From positions 89,091,251-89,155,250 of the forward strand of contig CM037587.1 of the NCBI GenBank assembly GCA_021018995.1: 64,000 bases of DNA, written 5' to 3'. The notes under the pieces are model-generated. The model searched no databases and was not told the origin of the DNA. It saw only the letters and a list, made by a program, of their open reading frames with translations. The translations under genes and the position numbers were made by a program. Positions 21,368 through 33,700 of the stretch are shown one piece after another (within the stretch, counting starts at the first letter, position 1; every line of letters begins with the position of its first letter). The DNA is from Chloranthus sessilifolius. Its lineage: Eukaryota > Streptophyta > Magnoliopsida > Chloranthales > Chloranthaceae.

Positions 21368-22657
21368 TCTAGTATGTCCTGGTTTGCACACATTGTCAAT
21401 TTTTTTGTTGCTGGTAGGATTCCTCCACACTGGTCTAAAGTGGACAAAGACTCGTTCTTCTCTCAGGTTAGATAATTTTTGTGGGAGGATCCATACCTTT
21501 ACAAGCATTGTGTAGACCAGGTCATTAGGAGATGTGTGCCTGAAAATGACTTTCACAACATTCTTTCAATGTGCCATGAGCAAGCCTGTGGAGGTCATTT
21601 CAGTGGCAGAAAGTTTGTAAGAAAAGTGCTCCAATGTGGTTTGAATTGGCCTTCTTTGTTCAAAGATGCAAACTTACATTGCAAGGCCTGTGAGAGATTT
21701 CAAAGGATGGGAGGAATTTCAAAGAGAGACTCCATGCCATTGCAGCCCATCCTAGTTGTAGAACTTTTTGACATCTGGGGTATTAATTTTATGGCCCTTT
21801 CCTTCATCTATGGGATTGAATTTCATACTTGTGACAGTGGACTATGTGTCCAAATGGGTAGAAGCCATTACCACAAAGACCAATGACCACACAGTTATCC
21901 TTAAATTCTTAAAGGACAATATCTTTTCATGATTTGGTATCCCCAAAGCTATTATCAGTGATGGGGGAGCCACTTCTGTAACAAACCTTTTGAGAACCTG
22001 CTCAAAAAGTATTCTACATTACACGTAATTGCAACTCCTACCACCTCTGCAGTTGAAATTTCTAATAGGGAGATCAAGCATATTCTAGAGAAAATTGTAA
22101 GGACTGATAGGAAGGATTGGGCACCAAAGCTAAATGATGCTTTGTCGACTTATAAGACTGCCTATAAGACTCCTATTGGCATGTCCCCATTTAGGCTGGT
22201 GTATGGCAAGGCCTGCCACTTACCTGTGGAGTTAGAGCATAGAGCTTATTGGCCTATCAAAGCAATGAATGTAGATCTAACTTCTGCTGGTTCTCACAGG
22301 AAGTTGCAAATGGCAGAACTTGATGAAATGCTGCCAGAAGCCTATGCAAATGCCAGAATGTATAAGGAGAGATCAAAAGCATTCTTTGACAAGAAGTTGT
22401 TAAGGAAGGACTTCATTGCTGGCACCATGGTTTGGCTTTTTAACTCCAAGCTTAATTTCTTTCAAGGGAAGCTAAAACCCAGATGGGATGGACCTTATAC
22501 TATCATCAAAGCCTCCCCATCTGGTGTTGTGGAGATCTTGGACCCAAAGTCAGGGCAGATCATGAAAGTAAATGGTCAGAAGCTCAAGATTTGTGTAGAA
22601 CAACCAGTGGAGCTTCCTCAGACCATTCACTTACATAAACCTCCCACTGCTCAGTGA
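21368..22657 (+). pseudogene. Element D integrase, broken
   Basis: Segment 21479-21886 holds the HHCC zinc-binding part (CHEQACGGHFSG, then HCKACERF) and the start of the catalytic core. The first catalytic Asp is lost: GIN replaces GID (codon 21784-21786). The frame is shifted near 21835 and again near 21965 by one base at the second Asp (SDGG). The region around the catalytic Glu ([14 protein letters not shown], about 22050-22095) is intact, and 22142-22657 is open with the C-terminal part ([22 protein letters not shown], then [10 protein letters not shown]). No chromodomain is seen, as expected for Athila. It ends near 22657. Confidence 0.85.
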
Positions 22658-23610
22658 TTCACAGCTTTGTATTATATGTGTCATATCTATTTTAAAAATT
22701 GTTGTATGTTTTTGCTTGATTAGGAACCTATCATTTATTGTTTTTCATTAGGGAAATTTGTTTGTTTTCATATGCTTCGTTCATTCCTGTCATTAACATG
22801 GGAGATATATAATTGTTAAAGCTGTGTGAGTGAAGTACTATCACTATAATTGTTTAGAATCTGTTTTCATCAAGGTCCTTTATCATTTAGAATTTTTGCT
22901 ATGCCTGTGCTAGTATTGGGGAGGTTATTGTCTTTTGGAAAAGGAATACATGTGAAGGGTTGATGCTGATGGCTACTGAATGGGTGCAAGACATTGTGCA
23001 AGCACAAGCCTAAGAACAAATGGTGTAAAGAGGTTGACTGTTGGTTTCTCGCGAGGTTAAATGGCCTAATTTTCACAGTCGCGGACCAGGTCACCACTTT
23101 CTTGCGGAGTCATAAGGGCACGAATTATATATTTCAAAATATTCTATTAAGCGAGACCTCTGAAACTCTGAATGGATGTTCTTCGCGGAGATCCCCAGCT
23201 CAGCTGCGTGAGAAATGAAAAATGACTTCACGTGCTCAATCCCAACGTCTACTCCGTGAAGTAACTTCGCGAGGCACACAATGTTCTTGATTTTGTACTC
23301 ATGGAGGTACATCTGCACTGCGCAAAAATTTCTACTCCGCAAGCACTTAGGAAAACTTCGCGAAATTCGGGATTGCCTTAATTCCCTATGCCAAATTTAG
23401 ACCACCATTTATTATGAGCTCTTGTTCCCCAAATAGGTTGTGTGATTTATCATTCCCAGAACAATCACAATTTATTGCCACGCTCGAAAAGAGATGAAAG
23501 TTAATGTGCCCATCCGTATTCCACTGTCCAAGTACTTTAAATACAGGGACAGTTCATTTTCATCTCACCCATTCTCCTCTAACCTTAGCAGTCCCTCCTT
23601 ACTCACAACC
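22658..23610 (+). other. Element D 3' region, non-coding part with GCGA motifs
   Basis: No supported gene. From about 23045 to 23370 the GCGA/CGCGAG motif typical of this family's LTR reappears outside the LTR. A TTTAAATA box near 23537 lies about 70 bp before the small ORF. Confidence 0.5.
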
Positions 23611-23856
23611 ATGGCGAACGACAAACCCACCGAGTTCCCAAACAAATTCTATCCAATGTGGTTAGACCCCCCACCGCCTAAGGAGCTGAACCCACTACAA
23701 TTTCTTTGGGATGAGTACGAAGAGGTCCAGAGAATCCTGGCCAAGGAGGAGAAGAAAATGGAGAAGAGAAAGAAGAAGCAAAAAACTGAACCACCTGCAT
23801 CTCCCCCACCATCTTCTTCAAACCCCCCACCACCTGCTCAACACCCATCTCCATGA
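23611..23856 (+). CDS. Element D extra small ORF of unknown function
   Basis: 81 codons from the ATG in ACAACCATGGCG, a strong plant start context. I do not recognise the protein. It starts with MANDKPTEFPNKFYPMWLDP, has an acidic then strongly basic helix-like middle (about residues 33-58, Glu/Lys-rich with MEKRKKKQK), and ends in a Pro/Ser run. Upstream are a TATA-like box (23537) and a pyrimidine-rich leader; downstream is AATAAA near 24024. A further plausible coding stretch in another register (23904-23945) suggests a longer original with a frameshift. Position after integrase is where Athila elements carry a third ORF. It could also be a chance frame. Confidence 0.4.
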   Translation: MANDKPTEFPNKFYPMWLDPPPPKELNPLQFLWDEYEEVQRILAKEEKKMEKRKKKQKTEPPASPPPSSSNPPPPAQHPSP

Positions 23857-25863
23857 TCCTCATCTTCCCCCTCCTCCTAGCTTACAGTTCCTCTTCCACA
23901 GTAGGTTGAGGATATCCCTGAGCCAGGAGCAAGAACCATTTTGTTTGACATAATATTTTGCTTCGATTGTTCTTAGGTTTATAATTTTCTATCTTTTTGT
24001 AATATGTTTGCTTTTGTATCTATAATAAAATCTCTTTTCTCAACAATCTGTCACGATTGTGCTTATACGTGTGTATAATTTCTTGTTCATTTTTGTGTGT
24101 TCTTTTTCTCTTTTGTAGTTTTTGTTTTGTTAATTTCTAGGTTTTATACCTGCTACACACCCATTGTCCTTTGAATCAGTGAGGACACCGCTCCTCATAG
24201 GTTTGGGGGTGTGGCAGGTTCTACCAAGGAAATAGTTAACCTAAGTGTAGCAGATTCAAGTGAGTAAGACAGAAACAAAACCATGTTCACCTAAGGATCA
24301 TTAGAAAAATGATAAATTTAAAATTTTGTAGACCTTTAGGCATTATAAGCTTTTAAATTCTAACTTTTTCATGATGTGAACACCAAGTAAACTCACCTAT
24401 ATCAGTACTGAGTGAATCATTAAAGAGAGAAAAAGGTAAGGACATACTTAAAAGTTCAATGGAAGACCATAACCAGTGAGAGTTGGGCCTACAAAAAAAA
24501 AAATTCCTTCCTTTGAGGAGTGACTGACACAATTCTTCTACCTCTAAGCACTGGCTGAGGCAATGCCCTCACTAGAAGTTAGGCACCTCCAAGTTGAAAT
24601 AACTGACAACACTCATGAAACCTAGGAAAGGATCAAGGCTTTCTCTTGGACAGTTTGAGCTTAAACAGACCAACTGCTATTGTGCACACACCTGTTGAGC
24701 CCTAATTTCTAATTTTCTTCAAAATACACCTGACTACTTACACCTGAACCTATGGACCTAACTCAAACCTACCCTCACTCTGAGAATTCAGAAGGTAAAG
24801 GAGAAGGAGTTGAAGATAGACAAGATAGAGTCAACATTGGGTGAATGGAGAAGAGATACCTAAAAGTTGAGTAGTGTAGCAGCTGAGGAAAGAGGTGGCA
24901 AGTCACAAACACAAAAATAAAAACAAAAATAGAAAGAAAAATGTAAGAAAAGAAAGAAAAATAATAATGAAGAGGAGTGAGAGAGAGTCAAGAGGAGCAG
25001 TTCATTGGAAAAATTAAAATGAAGAGGAGAAGCTAGCCACTTCAAGTCTGAAAATTTTGAAAGAAAATGAAAGGGACTGAACTACAAATGGGTGAAATCA
25101 TGAATCACCTCCTTCACTTACTGATTTCTCAATTTTGAATCCCTTTTTAACCTTCCATTCTTTATAACCCACTTCATAAGCCACATCACAACCCAGCTAA
25201 AGACCTTGTGATCCAAAGTTAAATGAGCTGTCATGAATAGACAAGGAGTTGTCCAATCTATGGTGAGGACCTGCCAATGATGCCAGGACTTAGGTGCTTT
25301 GCCTATGCTCATGCTTACAGACCCATTTGGAGCTATAACTGCTCTTGAGCTTGAGAGAAAATGAAACCCTCAAGGTTCCTTGTGAGAGTATGCCTTGGTA
25401 AGCATTGGGTCTAATGTTGAAAGTATTTGGCTTGGCCTATAACCTAATTTTTGAATTAATGATGAGCTCAGTGCTGATATACATGTGTTGTCCCCCTTGT
25501 TGTGAGCTAATTGGAAATGTTGTGCACTCAGGTAGAGTTTGTAATGATTAGATGTCTGTGATTTTCATGTCCAAATTCCTCACATTTTTATTGAATCCAA
25601 GGTGAATTGATGCTCTGATTCTTGACAGCTAACTGGATAATGTTGCACCTTTGTTAACTATTTCATTGAGAAGTGTGTGGGTATCTTCACTGAAAACCCT
25701 CAGGAGACTTCACTCCTCCACTAGGGATCACCTAGGGGTTTAAAAGGCTTGGTACATATGTAAATGTATCCCTGCTCCCTACGAAAGTGGCATTTCATAT
25801 CTTAGAGTAGTTGTTTTAATTTTTCCTTTGCTCAAGGACTAGCAAAGATTAGGTTTGAGGGTG
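23857..25863 (+). other. Element D 3' untranslated region with PPT tracts
   Basis: No gene supported. It contains a PPT-like tract AGGTTTGGGGGTGTGG near 24200, an A-rich stretch 24890-25080, the conserved subterminal block 25671-25796, and the terminal PPT AGGTTTGAGGGTG directly before the 3' LTR at 25864. The internal tract closely matches the terminal one, so it may be a central or decoy PPT. Confidence 0.6.
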
Positions 25864-28560
25864 TGTTATTCACTGAAAAGTACCACTTTTCACCTCTTAA
25901 CTTAGCCTTTGCTGGACCTTGAAGTAGACTAATAACCATTTCTTAAGTGTGTTTTATAGTTAGCAATAAAATGTGCAGCTTAATACAAACTCCTTACTTT
26001 TTAGCCCAAAAGAGGAGAGAGAATATAAGTAAAGATGACAGATGAGCCAAACCCTAATGGAACACCTTGGTAGTGCTCACCATGGTGACTCACTGTTGCT
26101 GATCATCATTGACCTAAAGTTTAGTAGATGACTGAAGTTAGCTGAGAAGGAAGGATGCTGCAACAACAGCAAGTGTAGTGTAGCAGAGTGTCAAGAAATA
26201 GACCTCACAGAGTTGAGGAGCCTCCTCGTAAAGCTAAAGATATAGTGGAAGAAGCTCTCGTGCAGATAGGCCGTGCAATCAAGAGGAGAGCTGTAAAGAC
26301 ATCGCGAAGATGTCGCAGTGTAAAACCTTTGGAATTCGTGGTCGCAAAGCTCTCGCGAAGATCAAGCCTAAAAGTAGCTGTGCGAGGAACACAGCGATCC
26401 CATATGCATAGAGAACAATAAGTCACCTCGTGGAGTTCTCGCGTGGCCCTGGAAGAGAGAGACGCCCAGAATTCCCCTCGCATAGATCTCATGCACTTTG
26501 GAGCCTTACAAGTTACTACGCGAGCAAAGGAGCCCACCTGCGCAAGTACTTAGCGAGAGAGAGCTCCTGAAGCTCTACTGCATGAAACACCCTAGCTCTC
26601 CAGATCATCTCCATAATAGCACTGCGATGCGAAGCAACTGCACGATTCACTAAAGGTTTACCGCATGAATGAGCCCTTCTTATCAGCCAAAGGCAACTCT
26701 GCAAAAGCGAAGCAACTGCGCGAGTAAACTAAAACAGCTGCCAACCCCGCGAAGCATGGGTTCTCTACTTCTCAGTATTAACTCAGGGACCTTTTGGGAA
26801 TTTCTCAAGGCTAGGGCATACTTCCCGAGGTGCAGATTTTGAAGTGCACATCTCGAGGCATTCAAAGGGTTGTAAGAGTGCCACCTCTGCTAGAAAAATT
26901 AGGGTTAATCTCTTTAGAGCCAAGGCCATTTTGACAGAGTATATAACCTGTACTTAAAGTTTATTATTTTCATCTTTCCTTCATCCTCTATCGGCTGAGA
27001 GCTCTAGCAGGCTAAGGTTAGGGTTTGATCACCTCTTTTTCCTATTTCTCTTCTCTCTTAGCTCAGCACTTGCTGGCTAATCCCCCTGTCAGTAGCTAGG
27101 TTTAGTTTTGTTTTAGTCTTATAATAGATTTTATATACATTGGGATTATTGAGGAGCAGTTGTGTATAGGCTACAGCCACGAGATAGTTCATTGTAAGTT
27201 TTATTTCTGTTAATGAATTGTTGTTTTAATGCTTAATCAAATTTATAGATCTTATGGTTTCTTTAGATGTCTATAGGATCCATATATTTGGAACTAGCCC
27301 ATTCAGTTTCTAGTAGACTATTGTTTACCATCTGATTTCCCTTGGTTTGATAGACACATGGAAAGCAATGTTAGATCTGTAGTGAGATTCAGGGAGCTCG
27401 GAGGCCTGCGGACCATGGTGGTTGCAACAGTTTTCATGTTCTTTCTCAGGGTTCTGTGGGATGGACAAACCAATGGGATACCTTGTGACCATTTAAGTGG
27501 ACAGAGTATAGCCCTAAGGTTGTGTCCATCCACATGTTTGAGAAGGATTCTTCTCCCCTGCACAGGAGCTTCTAGAACCTTATGAGAAAGTTTGTACAGT
27601 AATTGGCTCCCTTCTGTTCTACCTAATCGATATTAGATGTTAGATCTGATCTCTTGTAATAATTGTAGCTTGAGGCTGAGTCATTGCAGGCTGTTTGTAG
27701 CAATAACCAGCTGAGCTAAAGGCCTTATTCAACCTGTTGTATGGTCCTTTTTATGGGCACTAGTGAGCAGTTGGCCTTATCAAAGCACTTAGGATCTTAT
27801 GGGTTGGAATACCTATGGATGTCAGCCAGGTTTGTGTGCAAATCTGGGGAGCTTGTAGCACTGGTATTACATAGTGTTGTAATAGTATTCATGGCTAGAG
27901 CTAGTCCAATGGCTGTGGAGATGATCGATCCACTCTTCTGGATTAGACTAGCGAATTTCTGGTTTAACCAATGGGATTTGACAGACTCTATCGAATACCC
28001 TGTGACTATTAGAGTGGACAGAGTATAGCCCTAAGAGCGCCCCAAATGGCATAGGTTAAACTGGGAGCTTATACGTTGTTGAGGCTTTTTATAGCATCTC
28101 AGCAAGGAGCACTGCAGAGACAGACTAAATCTGAGTTACATTACTGCATCATTAAGTCTAGCTCAACCTGCTTACTTCTCATAATTATTATATTTTATTT
28201 TGGCACACACTGCCACCATCCCCCTCTTAACCCTTTCTTTAGGATAGGGCTATATTTTATTTCTCTATTTTTAGGATTAATTTAGTATAGTCGTGACACC
28301 CAACTCCCTTTCTTTAGGATTGTCAGATCTGTAGCCAAATCTGGAGGCCTACTATTATTGCCCATTTTTGGTTCTAGATCAATTTCTCTGTGGCACAAAC
28401 TCTTACTTATCAAAACTTGCTATAATGGACCATGTATCATGCAGGACTGTGTTTATTTCAGACTTGTTGTGCTGACCCATCTCCAACTCCCCACTCTTGA
28501 TTTATTCTCTCCACTGTTCTTAATAAAATAGCAGCAAGAGTCGCGAATAATAGACCAATA
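25864..28560 (+). repeat. Element D 3' LTR
   Basis: Starts TGTTATTCACTG and ends GACCAATA, where the 5' LTR ends CCAACA, so the terminal CA has decayed. 2697 bp, alignable over its whole length with 14118-16784. It is followed at once by the GAGAG duplication. Confidence 0.9.
26940..26946 (+). promoter_or_regulatory. TATA box of element D 3' LTR
   Basis: TATATAA in the position matching 15189 of the 5' LTR. Confidence 0.55.
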
Positions 28561-28565
28561 GAGAG
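28561..28565 (+). repeat. Right target-site duplication of element D
   Basis: GAGAG, identical to 14113-14117. Confidence 0.85.
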
Positions 28566-29206
28566 CTGTAAAGACATTATGAAGATCTCACAGATTAAAA
28601 TCCTCAGAATTTGTGGTCGCGAAGCTCTCACGAAGATCAGGCCTTAAAGCAGCCACACGAAGAACATAGCGAGTCCATGTGTGAACTGAACTAAAATTCA
28701 CCTCGCGGAGTTCGTGCGTGGCCCTATAAGAGAGACACGCCCAGAATTCTCCTCGCGTAGATCTTGCACACTCTGAAGCCTTACCAATTATCACGCGAGA
28801 GCAGGAGCATAATTATGCGAGCACCCAGCGAAAAAGAGAGCTTCTGAAGCTCTACTGCACAAGAAGTCTAGGCACTCCAAAGCATCTCCGCGACAGTAGT
28901 GCAGCGCAAAGGAACTGCACAATTAACTGAAGATTCACTGTGCGAGTGAGTACTTCCCACTAACCAAAAGCTACTCCACGAAATCCCTACAACTGTGCGA
29001 ATCAATGAATGCATATGCCAGCCCCGCGAAGTATGGGCTCCCCACTTCTCAGTTTTAACTCAAGAACCATTTGAGAATTTCCCAAGGCTAGGGCACACAT
29101 CTCGAGGTACGGATTTCGAGGTGCACATCTCAAGGGATGTAACAGTGCCATGTCTGTTAGAAAAATTAGGATTAATCCCTTCAGAGCCAAGGCCATATGG
29201 ACAGAG

Positions 29207-29213
29207 TATATAA
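29207..29213 (+). promoter_or_regulatory. TATA box of solo LTR E
   Basis: TATATAA in GAGTATATAAGCTAC, matching the D LTR sites. Confidence 0.5.
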
Positions 29214-30723
29214 GCTACACTTAGAGTTTAGTTTAATCATTAACCCTTCTTTTCATCCTCTGTAGGCTGAGAGCTCCAGCAGGCTAGGGTTAGGGTTTGA
29301 TCACCTCTTTTTTCTTTTTTTCTTCTCTCTTAGCCCAGCACTTGTTGGCTAATCCCTCTGTAAGCAGTTAGGTTTAGTTTATTTCAGTTTGTAATAGGTT
29401 TTGTATATATTGGGATTTTGGATGAGTAGTTGTGTACAGACTGTAGCCTGGAGACAGTTCATTGTAAGTTTTGTATTTATCTATGGATTGTTGTTTTAAT
29501 GCCTAGTTGAATCTAAAGATCATATAGTTTCTTTAGATGTCTATAAGATCCATGTATTTGGGACTAGCCCATTCAGCTTCTAGTAGATCTATTATTTACC
29601 ATTTGATTTCCCTTAGTTTGATAGCCTCATGGAAAGCAATACTGGATTTGTAGTGAGATCTGGGGAGCTCGAAGGCCTGTGGACCATGGTAGTTGCAGCA
29701 GTCTTAATGCTCTTTCTCAAACCTCTGTGGTATGGACAGACCAATGGGATACCCTGTGACCATTTGAGTGGACAGAGTATAGCCCTAAGGTTGTGTCTAG
29801 CCACATGTTTGAGAAAGGTTCTTCTCCCCTAGACATGAGCTTCTAGGCCTTGTGAGGAGGTTTGTACAGGAACTGGCAACCCTTTGTTTTACCTGGCTAA
29901 CATCAGATATTAGATCTGATCTCTCTGTAGTAATTGTAGCTTTTGGCTGAGTCATTGCAGGCCATTTGTAGCAATGCCCAGTTGAATCTAAAGCCCTATT
30001 TAACCTGTTGCATGGTCCTTTTTGTGGGTACCAGTGAGTCGTTGGCCTTGGCAAAGCATTTAGGATCTTATGAGTTGGAATACCTATGGATGTCAGCCAG
30101 ATTTGTGCGCAGATAAGGGAAGCTTGTAGCACTGGCATTACATAGTGCTACTATAATATTCATGGCTTGATCTGGTCCAGTGGCTGGGGAAATGATCAGT
30201 CCACTCCTCAGGACTAGATGGGCAGTTTCTGATTTAACTAATGAGATTTGATAGACTCTATAGGATAGGCTGTGACTATTTGAGTGGAAAGCCTATAGCC
30301 TTAAGAGCACCCCAAATAACATGGGTTAAACTAGATATTTCTACCTTGTTGAGGTTTTTGATAGCGTCTTGGCAAGGAGCGCTACAGAGATAGATTAAAT
30401 CTGAGTTACAGTACTGCTTTAACTCTGAACTTAACCTGCTTACTTCTCACTAATTTTTATATTTTATTCTGGTACACACCATCACCATCTTCTTCTTAAC
30501 CCTTTCTTCAGGATAGAGCTATACTTTATTTCTCTGGTTTTAGGATTAATTTAGTGTAGTCGTGACACCCAGCTCCCTTTCTTTAGGATTGTCAGATCTA
30601 TAGCCAGATCTGGATGCCTACTATTATAGCTCATTTTGGATTCTAGATCAATTTCTGTGGGACAAACTCTTACTTATCAAAACTTGCTATAATAGGCCCT
30701 GTATCTTACAGGTCTAGAATTAC

Positions 30724-31000
30724 TCTAGTTGTGTTGAATCCATTCTTTTATTTTACTTTATTTTTAATTAGTTTCCACCACACTAACTAAATCATCACAC
30801 TAGGGAAACAACACAACACCTAGCAAACAAAGAAACATAAAATATTTAAAATTATGAAATTAAATGCCACTTTCGTAGGGAGCACGATTGCATTTAGCAG
30901 ATGCAACAAGCCTTTAAACCCCTAGGTGATCCCTAGTGGAGGAGTTATAGTCTCCTAAAGGTTTTCTGTGAAATTACCCACAAACTTCAAATATTTTTGG
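30724..31000 (-). other. Element C subterminal conserved block
   Basis: On the minus strand, the stretch at about 30864-30988 (GGGATCACCTAGGGGTTTAA core, then CCCTACGAAAGTGGCAT) matches D 25671-25796 and G 55371-55494. It belongs to the 3' region of C, upstream of where E is inserted. Not coding. Confidence 0.7.
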
Positions 31001-32789
31001 GTTTTTTAAAATATTTTTAAAAATAAATTTTTATATACTAAATACTCAGTCAATCATTACATGTTTATTATTTCTAAAAATTTGCAAATCTTTTATCTTC
31101 AGCATCCCATCATCATAATTATCCTTTATCGGAACTCAATAATTTCAATTCGATACAGCATGGAGTGTGTGAATATTAGTGAAGAGTTTATTCATCATAG
31201 ATTTTTCTAAATTGCAGTTTTTAGAAAATATTTTTATCCAAACTCTCACTTATTGGCATACTCTCAAAAATAATTAAAATTTTGAGCTCTCTCAATAATA
31301 TAGATATATATGCAAAAAAAAATTTGATAATTACTAAGCAGAGAAATCTCATAGAAAGGATAATCAATTCTGTTCATATAACTTCTTTATTCATTCATAG
31401 TGTCTATTTTATACATCTCTACTAGACTCATAATTTTGTAAATCATAAATCTCAAAGGTCTTTCCTTCTGCTTGTAATGGGGCTTTGGGTTTCAAAAGGT
31501 TGCAAGAAAAGGTAAAGAGGATTCAAAATTTTTTTGAGAATTTAGTTCTTCTATTTTTCAACTTTAGCAAGTATCCTTATTTTGGATATCTTCTTCCCAT
31601 TTTTTTCTTTTCTATTTTATTTTTCTATAAATCCCAGTTTTACAGAATCGTATTTTACGATTTCTTCCTTTTCTTTCTTTTTTCCTATTTTTTCATATAT
31701 TTCTTTTTCAGTGGTACCCTTTTCAACAGATCATTTATCTGTTAAGCATATACTCCTTTCACTCCCTCTTCTCCTCCCTTCTTTTACATTCTAAACTCTC
31801 AGAAATTGTAAGGGTCAAAGGTAGAAAGCTTTGGTTAGTATATATGGTTAAAGGTTTATAAAATTTTGATACAAAGAAATTTGGTTTTAGGCTTCTAATA
31901 TGGGTTCAAAGGGTATATTATTATGGGATTTTTGGCTTTTTAGCTCTGGTTTACAAGAGATGGCCTTCGGTCATTTTCATAATTTACTAATATGGATGTC
32001 TTATTGCTTTGATATACTTAATTGATAGTTCTAAACAAACAAATCATCATATTTACAGAGTATATTGATTCTAAGTTTAGCAATATGAGATTACAGATAG
32101 TAGAGAAGTTCAAGAAAATTTTAGCATGAATAAAAACAGTCTCTCTTTTTCAGAATAGAAGAGAAAATAAGCTCTATAGATCACTGGTTATATAATTTTG
32201 AAACTATAATCTAAAATATTTGCAGTTTAGATTAATCTTATAGTTTCAAACATTCATCTGATATAGTGTTTTAGAGATGCTTTTCTTGAATTGTAAATAT
32301 TTTTATTTTGATTTTTGAACTACTACTATGATGGAGTGTTAAGAATTCTGAATTTTCACATTTCTATTATAATTTGCATATAATGATTAACTTAAAATTT
32401 TATGAAAAAGTAAAAAGTGAAAAAGTATTATTATTATAAAAAAAAACTACTATACTATACTATACTATGTAATGTATCCCCCCCAAACTTAATTAGGATA
32501 ATGTCCTCATTGTGCAAAATAGGAGACATATAAAAAAATTTACCTTAATTTACTGCTATGTTAGTAATCGGGGTTATAATTTGTAAAAGGAATCAACAAT
32601 CTTTCCCCCCCAAAATTGGGAGAAAAATACTTCTAATTGATGGAACTACTATGTTAGATGTTAGTAATAATGTTTAGTAAAATATTAGTCAAAAGAAAAC
32701 TCTATGTATTAAATATGTACAATAAAAATATTCCAAAATTATCAAAATTTTCCTACCTGTGAGACTTGTAATTTTCGAGATTTTTACTC
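31001..32789 (-). other. Element C AT-rich spacer with internal PPT-like tracts
   Basis: No gene supported. Very AT-rich. The T-rich plus-strand open frames at 31485-31794 are low-complexity chance frames. Two purine tracts on the minus strand resemble the PPT: AAGTTTGGGGGGGATAC near 32475-32492 and AATTTTGGGGGGGAAAG near 32602-32618. A short ACTAT tandem run lies near 32445-32467, and an AATCG...ACGATT motif near 31647. Confidence 0.55.
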
Positions 32790-33700
32790 ACTAGGTGATA
32801 TAGGATATAGGACAATTGACGTGGGAGGTACATGTGGTATATCTACCAGGTTGTTAATGTCGTCTTTGTCAGAGTCAAAGATTTCTACGGTGCCGCAATC
32901 TGAATCGTTTTCTTATTCTGGCTCTACTTCCTCCTCAGATGGTGCTTCTGTTTCTCCCTTTTTGGTTTCTCTTATCTCTATTTCATATTTTGCAATCAAG
33001 GCCTATAGTTTTGCTTCCAGCATGGTCAGTTTGTTCTCTAATTGGCGAATCACAGTATACTTTGCATCATTTTTCATCCTCAGTTTATCAGAAATAGCCT
33101 GCTCCGCTGTTATTGTGGTCCAAAAGTTTTTTAGGAGTAAGTCACTCTTGCCTTTTTTCTCAGCACAAATGAGCATAAGGGACTCCTTTTCCTCTTGGAG
33201 TTTAAGTAATTTCCCTTGAGCTATGGTGAGTTCTTGAGTCTTCTCTTTTATTAAATTGTTTAGGGTCTGTTCATAATCTTGATGGGCTTTTTCTCTTGCT
33301 TTTTCCCAAGCATCTAGGTTGTCAATTTTATCCTGATACTCTTTTTCCTTTCTTTCCTATCCTTGATGATTTTCCTTTAGTATCTTGTTCTCTTCCTGTA
33401 TCTGTGCCACTTGGTTTCTGAGGGTTGTAGTTTCTTCTTGGATTTTCTTATTTATTTCTCCTATCCAATACCCATGATATTCCTTGATTGCCTACTATTT
33501 TATGTTTGCAATCATTCTTATTTTTCCTCTGTAGTAGGCATGTTGTCTCGTAATCTATTTCTCAATACTTGGATTTCTTCCATCATTCTCTTTACAACAT
33601 CTAGCAATTGAGCATTTGAAATTTGCCATTGCTGTACTTCTTTTAGTCTCCTTTCCAAATCAGTTTATTCAGTTATTAGGGTTGTTAAAGTAGGATCTGG
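32790..33700 (-). pseudogene. Element C coiled-coil ORF, 3' part
   Basis: The minus-strand frame from about 33660 to 33010 is a long Lys/Glu/Leu-rich coiled coil (for example KLLKLQEEKESLML and VIRQLENKLTMLEAKL), interrupted by three or four stops and at least one frameshift. It ends in an acidic tail (EEEVEPE, then an FDSDKDD run) near 32870-32950. No polymerase, protease or integrase motif is present. It follows the globular part at 34262-35220 and is probably the C-terminus of the same protein. Function unknown. The plus-strand frame at 32821-33219 is the antisense of this coiled coil. Confidence 0.55.

Larger units (their letters stand above)
14118..28560 (+). mobile_element. Element D: near-complete Athila-type retrotransposon
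   Basis: 14.4 kb, flanked by GAGAG duplications. LTRs 14118-16784 and 25864-28560, PBS 16791-16808, gag from 17241, protease, RT, RNase H and integrase to 22657, then a 3.2-kb 3' region with a small ORF, an internal PPT-like tract, a conserved subterminal block and the PPT. By hand, the first roughly 380 bp of the two LTRs differ at about 5 percent of sites, so it is not very recent. Protein order and motifs match the Athila lineage (DLGAS protease, FMDD RT box). Stops in gag, one in RT and a broken integrase make it defective. Confidence 0.9.
13701..30723 (+). repeat. Solo-type LTR E, split by element D
   Basis: Parts 13701-14117 and 28561 to about 30723 join into one LTR of D's family (TGTTATTCACTGAAAAATACC start). 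The join matches the D LTR continuously across 14535-14620. No PBS, gag or second LTR of E is present, so it is a solo LTR. The last part does not follow the D LTR after about 30708, so the 3' end is uncertain. Flanks CCTAG (13696-13700) and TCTAG near 30724 may be an imperfect target duplication. E is inserted in the 3' subterminal region of C, 32 bp before C's 3' LTR. Confidence 0.75.

Noticed and set aside
23711-23953. 80-codon frame overlapping the small ORF of D
   Set aside because: It is a shifted register of the same Lys/Glu/Pro-rich stretch; only its last codons may belong to an original longer frame.
31485-31794. Phe-rich plus-strand frames that look like membrane proteins
   Set aside because: They are low-complexity T-rich DNA in the AT-rich part of C, with no conserved motif.
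32821-33219. 132-codon plus-strand Ser-rich frame
   Set aside because: It is the antisense of the coiled-coil frame of element C.
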